Shown: positions 1-7,420 of the stretch, in pieces | How the letters are laid out: every line of letters starts with the position of its first letter | Position numbering within the stretch: position 1 is the first letter of the stretch | DNA from: Chloroflexi bacterium RBG_16_57_11 | Lineage (GTDB): Bacteria; Chloroflexota; Anaerolineae; Anaerolineales; UBA4823 | Direction: 5' to 3' | Length of the DNA stretch: 9,016 nucleotides | Assembly (NCBI GenBank): GCA_001795165.1 | Contig: MGNS01000074.1 | Span: 1 to 9,016, forward strand | Program-made: the position numbers and the translations under genes | The notes under the pieces: generated by a model | Seen by the model: only the letters and a program-made list of their open reading frames with translations | Database searches by the model: none | What the model was told of the DNA's origin: nothing

Positions 1-1
1 T

Positions 2-724
2 GCTGAAAAGTTTAGCAATGGGCTCGTGTCCCCTGTCTTATTGACTGCATTAATAGCTGCTGGTTATACGACCAGCTTCGAAAAGCTCGGTGTTGAAATC
101 AGCAATCTCGGTAGGATGGGATCGACATGGTTGGCTTTCTCCTTGGAGGATGTCCTTTTTCAACCGGCGGATCGTACAATTTGTATACCTGAGGGACTGC
201 GCCTCGACTTGGGTGGCATAGCTAAAGGCTGGGCGGCGGACCAGGCCATGCGCCTGTTGAAAAATTATGGCCCAACTTTGATAGATGCCGGTGGAGATAT
301 TGCCATCAGCGGGCTGAAATCGGATGGTCAGCCATGGCATGTAGGTATCGACGATCCGTTCCATGGTGTGGAAAGCCTGGCTACACTACGCCTGGGCCGC
401 TGTGGCGTAGCCACTTCAGGCAGGGACCATCGCCGATGGAAGGTGGATGGGCGCTGGCATCATCATATCATCGACCCGCGCACTGGCGAGCCGGCTTTGA
501 CGGATGTGCTGACTTCCACTGTCATCGCTTCGAATGTGATGAAAGCAGAGATGGCGGCAAAAGTCGTGTTGATCCTGGGCAGTCAGGAGGGGTTGGCGTG
601 GTTGAACACCCATACAGGATATGCTGGAATGATCGTCACCGAATATGGGGACGTAATGACCAGTGAATTGTTTGACGAGCTTTATCGAGGTGATTATGAA
701 TCCCGGACAATCCGAAATCAGTGA
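2..724 (+). CDS. apbE: FAD:protein FMN transferase (ApbE family), 5'-truncated by the window edge
   Basis: ApbE enzymes split FAD and attach FMN through a phosphoester bond to Thr/Ser of extracytoplasmic redox proteins. The frame is open from base 2, and the residues before the first possible in-frame start (GTG at 26) already match the family (AEKFSNGL, then SPVLLTALIAAGY), so the true start lies upstream. Numbering from GTG 26, I see the DLGGIAKGWAAD motif (61-72), the LIDAGGDIAISG flavin-site strand (85-96), GVATSG (127-132) and the HHIIDPRTGEPA signature (146-157). Near the C-terminus, where characterised enzymes carry an A-D-x-x-x-T magnesium-binding motif, this protein reads AEMAAK (174-179), so Asp appears to be Glu and Thr appears to be Lys. 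The 3' end overlaps the next gene by 29 nt, which suggests coupled translation with the membrane redox protein. Family assignment is firm; full catalytic competence is less certain. Confidence 0.88.
   Translation, partial: AEKFSNGLVSPVLLTALIAAGYTTSFEKLGVEISNLGRMGSTWLAFSLEDVLFQPADRTICIPEGLRLDLGGIAKGWAADQAMRLLKNYGPTLIDAGGDIAISGLKSDGQPWHVGIDDPFHGVESLATLRLGRCGVATSGRDHRRWKVDGRWHHHIIDPRTGEPALTDVLTSTVIASNVMKAEMAAKVVLILGSQEGLAWLNTHTGYAGMIVTEYGDVMTSELFDELYRGDYESRTIRNQ
687..690 (+). promoter_or_regulatory. Ribosome binding site deciding the start of the ferric-reductase-like gene
   Basis: GAGG lies 5 nt before ATG 696, inside the apbE reading frame. The in-frame GTG at 663, which would add 11 residues, has no comparable purine-rich site, so ATG 696 is preferred. 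Confidence 0.6.
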
Positions 725-1481
725 CAACTTGACCCCTGTCGCAGGGGTTACGACCCTGCTTCTTGGCGTTTTGGCAATTATTGCCGGAGTGCTGCTCGCT
801 ACCTATGTTTTACCGCTGTGGCTGCCTGGATTCGCCTCCTCCATAACAGGCGAGTCGCCGAAGGTGTACTGGTATCTCTCACGTGGTTCTGCTATTGTTG
901 CCTTCATTTTACTTTGGGCGTCGATGGCAATGGGATTGATCATCACCAACAAACTGGCGCGACTTTGGCCCGGAGGACCGGTGGCATTCGAGCTGCACCA
1001 ATCCACGAGCTTGCTGGGCTTAGGCCTTGCCCTGTTTCATGCCACAATTTTAATCGGCGATGATTATATCCACCTCGCTCTCTGGCGAGTGTTTACGCCT
1101 TTCGCCAGCCAGAGTTATTTACCGTTTTGGGTTGGGCTGGGCCAAATTGGCGTCTACCTTTGGGGATTGTTGGTGGGAAGTTTCTATGTCCGCAAGCGAA
1201 TTGGCACAAGAACCTGGCGGTGGATACATTTCTCCAGTTTTATGATGTTTGCCCTGGTTATGGCGCACGGGATCGTCAGCGGAACGGATACCAAATCTCT
1301 ATGGGCAAGCCTGATGTACTGGCTTGCGGGTGGCTCGTTGCTCTTTTTACTGTATTACCGCATCCTGGTCACGGTCGGAATGGGGCGGGCCAAGCAAAAG
1401 GCTACGAAGCAAGCTACATCGGCAAAACCTGCGACGGTGACCGGATCAAGCGGCAGCCCTGTGGCGCAAACCGGGGATTAA
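696..1481 (+). CDS. Ferric-reductase-like transmembrane protein (predicted di-heme)
   Basis: The product is a 261-residue integral membrane protein of the ferric reductase-like transmembrane domain superfamily (relatives: MsrQ/YedZ, NOX-type cores). Hydrophobic segments fall at about 17-42, 64-84, 103-121, 144-164, 179-195 and 203-226. Four histidines are placed as expected for two stacked b-type hemes: H101 and H115 in one helix (13 residues between) and H178 and H191 in another (12 between). No flavin/NAD reductase domain follows; the tail (about 231-261) is Lys/Ala/Thr/Ser-rich and looks disordered. The start is ATG 696. The gene overlaps apbE by 29 nt, and such pairs usually sit with an FMN-binding-domain protein that ApbE flavinylates. 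I infer that this protein passes electrons across the membrane to or from that partner, which is not in the window. The electron donor and acceptor cannot be told from sequence. Confidence 0.8.
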   Translation: MNPGQSEISDNLTPVAGVTTLLLGVLAIIAGVLLATYVLPLWLPGFASSITGESPKVYWYLSRGSAIVAFILLWASMAMGLIITNKLARLWPGGPVAFELHQSTSLLGLGLALFHATILIGDDYIHLALWRVFTPFASQSYLPFWVGLGQIGVYLWGLLVGSFYVRKRIGTRTWRWIHFSSFMMFALVMAHGIVSGTDTKSLWASLMYWLAGGSLLFLLYYRILVTVGMGRAKQKATKQATSAKPATVTGSSGSPVAQTGD

Positions 1482-1502
1482 TCAACAACCGTGTGTAAAA
1501 AA

Positions 1503-1539
1503 ATGGCAGCCAGAGACCGACCTTGGTCTTGGCTGCCAT
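1503..1539. terminator. Bidirectional rho-independent terminator
   Basis: Bases 1503-1512 pair perfectly with 1530-1539 (10 bp, GC-rich core). After a one-base bulge at G1513, 1514-1518 pair with 1525-1529 (5 bp), leaving a six-base loop. On the plus strand a T-rich stretch follows from 1542. On the minus strand the run of A at 1496-1503 reads as a U-tract right after the hairpin. The hairpin sits between convergent operons (ends at 1481 and 1585) and can serve both. The signal is better for the minus-strand exporter operon. Confidence 0.88.
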
Positions 1540-1584
1540 CTGGTTTTGTTTGTGCCCTCCACTAGTCCGCAGGCGATGCCTGAC

Positions 1585-2724
1585 TTATTCGAAGGTAACT
1601 ACGACGGTCATACCCCAGCGCAGCCGCGGATCAGGATCGTCGAGGATGATGCGTACCGTATAGGTGATATCACCACGTTTCTCTTCGAAAACCTGGCTGA
1701 TCGATTCGACTGTGCCAGTCATTTCCACCTCGGGTAGAGCATCTGCAACGACGCTCACCTTTTGGCCAACTTGTACGTCCACGACTTCGATCTCTGTCAG
1801 ATCGTCTGTTTCCACGTATAACTCCGAGAGATCGGCGACGCGCATCACCGGCTGCCCGGGGCTGACATCCTGACCAACGACCAGATCCATATCGACCACC
1901 GTGCCGTTAATGGTAGCCTTTAGATCCAGGTTATCCAGATTTGCCTTAGCAGCGGTGAGGTTTTCATCCGCAGCCTTGATGCGCGCCTCGGCAGCGGCGA
2001 TCGCGTCTGCATCTGGTCCTTGTTGTAAGTCCTGATAATCTTTCAACGCCTCTTCCAGCCGTGTTTCCGCCTCGGTCAGGTTTGTTTCGAGCTGGAGCCA
2101 GCGCACTGCAGTGTTGTAGTCGCTTTGGGCGGTATCAAGATCTTCCTTGCGATCCTCACGGGTATCGTTCGAGGAAGGGTAGTATTTATACGGCTCGAAC
2201 CTATCACGCGCAACATCTAACAGCTCTTTCTGCTTTGCTATGGCTTCCAGCGGGGTCATTCCAAGCATATTCTGAGGCACGGTGAAATTATCGATCTGGT
2301 ATTGAGAGTCCTTCAGGGTTTTGTTTGCTGCAGACATCGCCGCGGCAGCCTGGACCTGGGCCAGGGCCAAATCATCATCCAGCTTTTTCCGCGCCTGTTG
2401 AGCCGCCAGCAGCTCGGCTTCGGCTCCCGCAATTGCTGCCGAGATCTGCTCGCGGTTGCTCAGGCGAGCGAGCACATCACCCGTCTTGACTAAATCACCC
2501 TTCTCTGCCAGCACCTCCTCCACCTGACCAGAGGTGGCGAATGATAATTCCACATCGTCGCGAGGCACAACGCGTCCTTCGGAGACTATATTCGTCTGCG
2601 AGATCACGGTGGGCAGGGGAGTGGGAGTGCCGGCGCCTGGGCCGCCTGGCAACGCGCTGCACGCTGCCAGTAAGAAGCTGGCGATGAGCAAGATTGTAAG
2701 TATGGGTAAGGCTTTGGATTTCAT
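1585..2724 (-). CDS. HlyD/MacA-type efflux adaptor lipoprotein (membrane fusion protein)
   Basis: This 379-residue adaptor partners an FtsX/MacB-type ABC exporter. Residues 1-22 are a lipoprotein signal peptide ending in the lipobox L19-A-A-C22, so it is probably anchored in the outer leaflet of the cytoplasmic membrane; a Pro/Gly/Thr-rich linker follows. Residues about 49-90 are the first half of the lipoyl-like (barrel-sandwich) domain, with the G-x-V-x-x-V-L-x-x-x-G-D-x-V-K-x-G-D pattern. An Ala/Glu/Lys-rich coiled-coil hairpin spans about 92-265, broken around 145-190. The second lipoyl half is at about 267-298 (INGTVV, GQDVSPGQPV), and beta-barrel strands run to the end (DITYTVRI, LRWGMTVVVTF). 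I chose ATG 2724 over TTG 2730 because GGGAG at 2734-2738 is 9 nt from the ATG but only 3 nt from the TTG. The gene follows the permease after 122 nt and has its own candidate promoter. Substrate unknown. Confidence 0.87.
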   Translation of the reverse strand: MKSKALPILTILLIASFLLAACSALPGGPGAGTPTPLPTVISQTNIVSEGRVVPRDDVELSFATSGQVEEVLAEKGDLVKTGDVLARLSNREQISAAIAGAEAELLAAQQARKKLDDDLALAQVQAAAAMSAANKTLKDSQYQIDNFTVPQNMLGMTPLEAIAKQKELLDVARDRFEPYKYYPSSNDTREDRKEDLDTAQSDYNTAVRWLQLETNLTEAETRLEEALKDYQDLQQGPDADAIAAAEARIKAADENLTAAKANLDNLDLKATINGTVVDMDLVVGQDVSPGQPVMRVADLSELYVETDDLTEIEVVDVQVGQKVSVVADALPEVEMTGTVESISQVFEEKRGDITYTVRIILDDPDPRLRWGMTVVVTFE

Positions 2725-2779
2725 GATCAATTTCTCCCTTCGGAGTCTCCTTGTCTATCTATTGTCTAGCTAATGCACA

Positions 2780-2807
2780 ATTTTATCTTGTTTCACTCGC
2801 CCGTCAA
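2780..2807 (-). promoter_or_regulatory. Candidate sigma-70-type promoter of the adaptor lipoprotein gene
   Basis: Reading the minus strand, TTGACG (2807-2802, 5/6 to the -35 consensus) is followed after 16 bp by TAAAAT (2785-2780, 5/6 to the -10 consensus). It lies in the 122-nt gap after the permease stop, about 55 nt upstream of ATG 2724. No terminator-like hairpin with a U-tract was found in the gap, so the adaptor could be made both from this promoter and by read-through. Confidence 0.5.
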
Positions 2808-2846
2808 GGGTCACTAACCAGGTGATTATCAGAGTGAGTTTCACCG

Positions 2847-5252
2847 TTATGAGTAAGCCAGGCTCTCCCGCACGCTGACCTTGGTGGCGCCTCTGGCAGG
2901 AAGAACGCTTGCCAGAATTGACAGGATGGTGATGATCACCAGCCAGGCGATCGCGCCGGTAGGTTGGTATTTATAGATCATCTCGAACTGGAATGCGTTT
3001 CCCACGGCTGTCGTCATCATCTTCGAGAACGGGATGGAGGTAAAAGCCGCGATCAGCCAGCTCAGCCAACCCAGGATCAAGGCTTCACCGATGAACAAAC
3101 GGAAAATCGTAAAAGACGAAGCGCCTGTGGCGCGCATCACGCCAATCTCGCGCCGGCGCTCCAGGACGCTTAGGGCGAGAGCGCCACTCAAGGCGATGCT
3201 GCCAACAATACCGATCACCACGGCCATAACACCCAGCAGGACGAGCAGGAAGTTGAATTGTTGGACGAAGGCGTTGCCGGTCTCGGTGGTGCTTTCACCG
3301 CCAAAACCGAAGATGCCGCGTTGCGAGCTCACCTGAACGTTGTTGGCCTCATAGAATTGGCGCAATCCTTTCGCAATAGCCTGCTCGGCTGCCAGACCTT
3401 TCTGCTCTGTCTGGATCCAGACAACCCCGGTCCGTCCGACTTCCCCAAGGTCTCGCAATAAATGGTCTCGCTCCACCAGTGCTACGGTGGTGAGCAGTGG
3501 ATCAAACACCAACCCAACGACCTGGTAATTCCTTTCTTTCTTTTCGCTAAACTTGACCGTCACACAATCACCCACCTGGACGCCGTTCTCGCCGATGTCA
3601 TCGATTTGCTTGGCGTTGAGGACGATAGCATAATCATCCTCGGGGGTCAGCCAGCGCCCGCCACGCAGCTGATATCCATAGGCCTGTGTGGGTAAGGGCA
3701 CGCCCCAGAGATCGATGGATTCATCATCATCGGTTGCAGGTTGCCCACACGGGCGGATATTACCGCTCCCGAAGCCCCACATCTCGACTGCTTTTATGCC
3801 AGGATATTGGAGGGTTAATTCTTTTACGTGCTCAATTCGTTCCGGATTATTAAAGACCATGGTGATATTAGCGTTCAAGATCGTAAAAAGTAAATCCTTG
3901 AACATATAATTGGCAGAATCGCGAATTCCAACCACCGTCATGAAGACAAGGCCACTCAGCACAAGAGCAATTTCAAGCAGAAAAACACGCCCCTTGTGTC
4001 GGAAAGTATTACTGATGGTGACGATTGTCAGCCGCGAGAACAAGCGGAGGCGGTTAAGGATCTTTTCCAATGTGCCAACACGGGTGGAAAGGCCATAGGT
4101 GCTTACGGCTTCGCGCACGGTGATGCGCGCCGCCTGGAAAATTGGCACCAGCGAAGCCAGGAGTGGAGCCATCAAGCAGATGACCACCTGAACGGTGATC
4201 GCACTATAATCGAGCTCGAAAGCTCCCAGGTCGGCGCCGAAACTACCCACCAGCCAGGCGGACAAAGCCCAGGCGCCCAGGATCCCCAGCGGAAGCGATA
4301 TACATAATGAAAGTAGGCCGTATATGATCACCATGCGAAAGTAAAAGCCCACAACCTGGCGTGTGCGCCCGCCGACGGCTTTCATGATACCAATCTGGTC
4401 GGTCTGGCTGGAAATAATCGAGTTGATCGTGTTATACACCAGTAACAAACCCAGGATCAGCGCTAGGACACCTAGAACGCCCATGAGGAAGAAGATGCCA
4501 TCCATCGAATCCTGGAAGAAGTGTTTGTTCGGATCGGTGATCAGGCGGAAAGTTTCTTTATCCATCGTCTTGGCTTTTGCATCCAGACGGTCACCGATTT
4601 CGGTGACATGATCCTCATCCCAGTAATCGGCATTGACCAGCGCGCGGCCGTAATCTTTATTCCCAACCAGATACTCATAGAACTCCTGGTCGACGTAGAA
4701 CTGGGCGGTACCGCCGAAGGTTGCAGGCTGGGTGAGCTGGTCGTAGATCTTGCTATTTCCAATTCGGACGGCTCCTTCACGCTCATCCGTGCGAATGTAA
4801 ACCACGCCGCTGGCGGGGATGCCGTATGCCAGGGAGTCTTGCCCATTGGCCACCTCTCGTCCGTGTGGCCATTCGCCCGAAAGGAGCTCCAGGCGGTTCA
4901 TTATTTGGTTCTCGTAATCATTACGGGCGTTTAAGCCACCCTGGCGCCATTCCTCATCTGGAGAAAGGCGCCAGTCAATCGTGGCGGTGTTAAAGCCTTC
5001 GATCTCCTCGACTCCGTCGACTTGGCCTAGTTCGATCAATTCTGCTTCGTCAACCGGTGAGGTGATAAACAGGTTGATCATCGCCGGGTCCGCCCGCCGC
5101 CAGATATCCTGCATCCCGGTAATGACCAGGTTGCGCGTACCGATAATCATGCCGATAGCCGCCGATCCGATACCAATAATCAGCATCACCTGTAACGTGC
5201 GGCTTTTATTGTTCCAGATATCGCGTATGAGTTTAAAACGCAGAACACCCAT
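2847..5252 (-). CDS. ABC transporter permease with two FtsX domains (MacB-like exporter)
   Basis: The product is 801 residues, a duplicated permease. An N-terminal membrane segment (about 20-45) is followed by a large extracytoplasmic MacB-PCD-like domain (about 46-250). The first FtsX domain has three helices (about 252-282, 303-335, 352-375) and the loop IGIMKAVGGRTRQVVGF between its first two. A further helix (about 421-443) is followed by a second extracytoplasmic domain (about 445-660). The second FtsX domain has helices at about 664-697, 716-742 and 765-786, with the loop REIGVMRATGASS. The repeated I-G-(I/V)-M-(K/R)-A-x-G loop is the FtsX signature and contacts the ATPase. About eight membrane segments are predicted. 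ATG 5252 fits the usual N-terminus; only a weak purine-rich site (GAGAAAG, about 11 nt away) precedes it. The ATPase gene ends 48 nt upstream and the adaptor gene follows. Members of this class work by mechanotransmission and export peptides, lipids or drugs; which applies here is not visible. Confidence 0.88.
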   Translation of the reverse strand: MGVLRFKLIRDIWNNKSRTLQVMLIIGIGSAAIGMIIGTRNLVITGMQDIWRRADPAMINLFITSPVDEAELIELGQVDGVEEIEGFNTATIDWRLSPDEEWRQGGLNARNDYENQIMNRLELLSGEWPHGREVANGQDSLAYGIPASGVVYIRTDEREGAVRIGNSKIYDQLTQPATFGGTAQFYVDQEFYEYLVGNKDYGRALVNADYWDEDHVTEIGDRLDAKAKTMDKETFRLITDPNKHFFQDSMDGIFFLMGVLGVLALILGLLLVYNTINSIISSQTDQIGIMKAVGGRTRQVVGFYFRMVIIYGLLSLCISLPLGILGAWALSAWLVGSFGADLGAFELDYSAITVQVVICLMAPLLASLVPIFQAARITVREAVSTYGLSTRVGTLEKILNRLRLFSRLTIVTISNTFRHKGRVFLLEIALVLSGLVFMTVVGIRDSANYMFKDLLFTILNANITMVFNNPERIEHVKELTLQYPGIKAVEMWGFGSGNIRPCGQPATDDDESIDLWGVPLPTQAYGYQLRGGRWLTPEDDYAIVLNAKQIDDIGENGVQVGDCVTVKFSEKKERNYQVVGLVFDPLLTTVALVERDHLLRDLGEVGRTGVVWIQTEQKGLAAEQAIAKGLRQFYEANNVQVSSQRGIFGFGGESTTETGNAFVQQFNFLLVLLGVMAVVIGIVGSIALSGALALSVLERRREIGVMRATGASSFTIFRLFIGEALILGWLSWLIAAFTSIPFSKMMTTAVGNAFQFEMIYKYQPTGAIAWLVIITILSILASVLPARGATKVSVRESLAYS

Positions 5253-5300
5253 AATCTGTACTGCTTTCTCGTTGATCCAGTTGTCGAGCTGGTCTATGGA

Positions 5301-6047
5301 CTAGTAGCCTGTCCAGACTGCTCCGCCAACGTATTCGTCGCGTGTGATTCGGCCGTCGATAATTTCTACCACGCGTGGCACGCGCCGAGCCAGTTCCTTG
5401 TCGTGCGTGACCATCACCAAAGTTTTGCCCTGTTGAACCAAAGTGGTGAAGAGATCGAAAATATCCTGGGCTGTCCGGGTGTCCAGGTTGCCGGTAGGCT
5501 CGTCGGCCACGATAATATCGGGGTCGTTCGCCAGGGCGCGAGCGATAGCACTGCGTTGCTGTTGGCCGCCGGAGACCATGCTGGGCAGCTTGTTTGCCTG
5601 GTCGGCGATACCCACGGTCTCCAGCAGTTGCATGGCACGCTCGCGCCGTTCGCGCGCCGGGATTTTCTTGGCGAAGTCCATGGGGAGCATCACATTTTGC
5701 AGTAAGCTGAGCGCCGGCAGCATTTGGAAGAATTGAAAGATAATCCCGACGTGTTGCCCTCGCCATGCTGCCAGCTTGTTCTCGCTCATCCGATGCACTT
5801 CTCGACCTGTTACGATCACTTCGCCTTTGGTAGGACGATCGATGCCTGTGATCATGTTCAAGAGGGTGGATTTTCCATTGCCGGATGGTCCAACGATCGA
5901 TACGAACTCGCCGTTTTTAACGGCAAACGAAATGCCCTTCAACACAGTGATCTCGCCGCCACCTACTGGAAAGCTCTTAACAACTTCCCTTACCTGAACT
6001 AGGGGGCCCGTTCCATTCGGACCATTCTTGCCATCGTTCTCGCTCAT
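5301..6047 (-). CDS. ABC transporter ATP-binding protein (LolD/MacB-type)
   Basis: This 248-residue ATPase carries every nucleotide-binding motif: Walker A GPSGNGKST (53-61), Q-loop Q105 in IIFQFFQML, signature VSGGQQQR (158-165), Walker B IIVADEP with catalytic E183, D-loop NLDT (187-190) and H-loop His215 (VTHD). The hydrophobic FQFFQMLPALSLLQNVMLP stretch is typical of ATPases serving FtsX/MacB/LolCDE permeases rather than importers. A short polar tail precedes the core (1-15, Asn/Gly-rich). ATG 6047 is preceded by a good site (GAGGA, about 4 nt upstream). The permease gene follows 48 nt downstream on the same strand, giving an ATPase-permease-adaptor exporter. A candidate promoter with inverted and direct repeats lies in the 138-nt gap upstream. 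Confidence 0.93.
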   Translation of the reverse strand: MSENDGKNGPNGTGPLVQVREVVKSFPVGGGEITVLKGISFAVKNGEFVSIVGPSGNGKSTLLNMITGIDRPTKGEVIVTGREVHRMSENKLAAWRGQHVGIIFQFFQMLPALSLLQNVMLPMDFAKKIPARERRERAMQLLETVGIADQANKLPSMVSGGQQQRSAIARALANDPDIIVADEPTGNLDTRTAQDIFDLFTTLVQQGKTLVMVTHDKELARRVPRVVEIIDGRITRDEYVGGAVWTGY

Positions 6048-6064
6048 AGTTCCTCACTTGGCGG

Positions 6065-6099
6065 TTAGCTCTTGACCGTTGGTTTTTAGCTCCTGACCG
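6065..6099. repeat. Two 14-bp direct repeats, 21 bp apart, in the exporter leader
   Basis: TTAGCTCTTGACCG (6065-6078) and TTAGCTCCTGACCG (6086-6099) match at 13 of 14 bases. The 21-bp period is two helical turns, so both copies face the same side of DNA. They lie between the candidate -10 and the ATPase start codon, and could be a tandem site for a regulator. Confidence 0.55.
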
Positions 6100-6113
6100 G
6101 GTATTTTATACCC
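6099..6113. promoter_or_regulatory. Inverted repeat overlapping the -10 (operator-like)
   Basis: GGGTAT, three bases, then ATACCC: 6-bp arms with perfect symmetry. It encloses the minus-strand -10 hexamer at 6110-6105 and abuts the second direct repeat. Placement on the -10 suggests a repressor site; a weak RNA hairpin is an alternative. Confidence 0.45.
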
Positions 6114-6133
6114 ACGGTGGAAATGCTGCCCAA
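6105..6133 (-). promoter_or_regulatory. Candidate promoter of the ABC exporter operon
   Basis: On the minus strand TTGGGC (6133-6128) is followed by a 17-bp spacer and TATAAA (6110-6105, 5/6 to consensus). Predicted transcription starts near 6098, about 50 nt before ATG 6047. The -35 is weak (3/6), which would suit an activated or regulated promoter. Confidence 0.45.
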
Positions 6134-6185
6134 TTACATTTCGGTCACAACTAATCGCAAACTGCTATTCGACAACTGCAAACAT

Positions 6186-7415
6186 CTAATTTCCATTCTC
6201 AGCCGACCAGATCAACTCCAATCGGGGCTTGTAATCTTCTTTGTCATACCAGGCGTCGATATTGGCCATCTTCCTACCTTCCATTGCAAAATCCAGGTCA
6301 ACATCGGTCCACATCCTGTTTTGCACGAAGGCGGTCATCCGTCCAAATTTCCGTTCGTGGAGCAGACGAGCAGCTGTGAGAGCAAAATTTGCAGCACCCA
6401 ACAGGTCCTGCCCATCCGGCGAGCCCGTTCGAAGCAGGTAAGTCAACGGTTGCAGGAATACCTCCTCGCCTGTAATGTGGGCCAGCAGCTGGGCGGCGAT
6501 CATCCCGCTGCCGACCAGTCGCTCCCCGCTAAGCACGCTGGTCAAGGCAGCACGAGGCGTTCGTTTTGGCCGATCCGTTTCTTGCGAGAGCTGCCTGGCG
6601 CTATCCAAGGCGAGCAATGAGGCGTATTTATCGGTCTTCTCTTTGGTAGGGGTCGCTCCGTCGCATGCCATCAGCACTGCATAATTTGCAGGGGTTTGGC
6701 GCTTATCCAGGGTCAACACATAAGCCAGTAAATCAGGGTCGTACTCCACTTCTGGGATGATTACACGGTCCACGCCAGCGAGCAAAGCCATCAAGAGCGT
6801 GGAATATCCGGATTTAGCGGCGAAGGTCTCGACGACAACTGTTTGTTCGCGTGAGCCGGCCAGGGCGCGAAGCTCATGGATGAAAGCGACGCCACGTGAC
6901 ATGCCTGTGCTAAAGCCCAGTGTGTAATCTGTACCTGGGATGTTGTTATGGATGGTCTTAGGAATGGCAATAATAGGAACACCTTGCTTGTGTACGTGAC
7001 CGGCGTAATGCAGGGTGTCATCGTCGCCGATCACGATCAATCCAATATATCCAAGACGATTGACGACGTCCGTCAGGTGATCCGTCAGATCCTGGGTCTC
7101 CTGTGTTTTATCGCGCATAAATTCAGGCACCTGTTGAACCGGGACAAAGCGCGGATCGACGCGTGAGGAATGTAAAAAAGAGCCGGGAGTTCGGTCGATG
7201 GGCCGGACCATGTTTTTGGTCAGCTCAATAAAATGATCGGTGTATGTGGTTGGGTCGGAAGGGTGGTATTGGATGAGTCCATCCCAGCCTTTGCGAACGC
7301 CGATCGGCTCGTAGCCGAGATCGATCAGGCGATAGACCAGGCTCTTCAAGCACATGTTCAAGCCGGGGACATCTCCGCCGCCGGTCAGGATGCCAACGCG
7401 TTTGGTGGTTGCCAT
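6186..7415 (-). CDS. PfkA-superfamily phosphofructokinase-like protein with pyrophosphate-type signature and altered active site
   Basis: The 409-residue protein has the phosphofructokinase fold: phosphate loop TGGGDVPGLN (11-20), GDDDT (130-134), PKTIHNN (152-158), GTDYTLGFST (161-170), VVVETFAAKSG (193-203) and RTGSPDGQD (329-337). Asp133 (second Asp after the metal-binding Asp) and Lys153 are the residues that mark pyrophosphate-dependent enzymes in place of Gly in ATP-dependent ones. However, the catalytic base (Asp127 of E. coli PfkA, TIDND) is His156 and the following Asp is Asn158. The M-G-R motif binding fructose 6-phosphate reads FAA (198-200), and the substrate His249 aligns with Tyr325, while Arg252 is kept as Arg328. 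AAGGAG lies 5 nt before ATG 7415, a strong site. The gene is 138 nt upstream of the ABC ATPase gene on the same strand, but the exporter has its own candidate promoter. The fold is certain; the reaction is not. Confidence 0.82.
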   Translation of the reverse strand: MATTKRVGILTGGGDVPGLNMCLKSLVYRLIDLGYEPIGVRKGWDGLIQYHPSDPTTYTDHFIELTKNMVRPIDRTPGSFLHSSRVDPRFVPVQQVPEFMRDKTQETQDLTDHLTDVVNRLGYIGLIVIGDDDTLHYAGHVHKQGVPIIAIPKTIHNNIPGTDYTLGFSTGMSRGVAFIHELRALAGSREQTVVVETFAAKSGYSTLLMALLAGVDRVIIPEVEYDPDLLAYVLTLDKRQTPANYAVLMACDGATPTKEKTDKYASLLALDSARQLSQETDRPKRTPRAALTSVLSGERLVGSGMIAAQLLAHITGEEVFLQPLTYLLRTGSPDGQDLLGAANFALTAARLLHERKFGRMTAFVQNRMWTDVDLDFAMEGRKMANIDAWYDKEDYKPRLELIWSAENGN

Positions 7416-7420
7416 GGGAG

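Noticed and set aside
1127..1498. Plus-strand frames overlapping the ferric-reductase-like gene
   Set aside because: They are out-of-frame shadows; the membrane protein frame shows paired heme histidines and regular hydrophobic segments.
2815..2850. GGTGA/TCACC pairing just after the permease stop as a terminator
   Set aside because: The arms are 5 bp with a long loop and no U-tract.
4521..4934. A 137-codon plus-strand frame within the permease gene
   Set aside because: Antisense to the intact 801-residue permease and has no recognisable features.
5233..5766. A 177-codon minus-strand frame overlapping the ABC ATPase gene
   Set aside because: Its product is Arg/Gly/Pro-rich and it overlaps the intact ATPase with all motifs in another frame.
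6117..6620. A 167-codon plus-strand frame over the 3' part of the PFK-like gene
   Set aside because: Antisense to a clear conserved protein; no domain or ribosome binding site.
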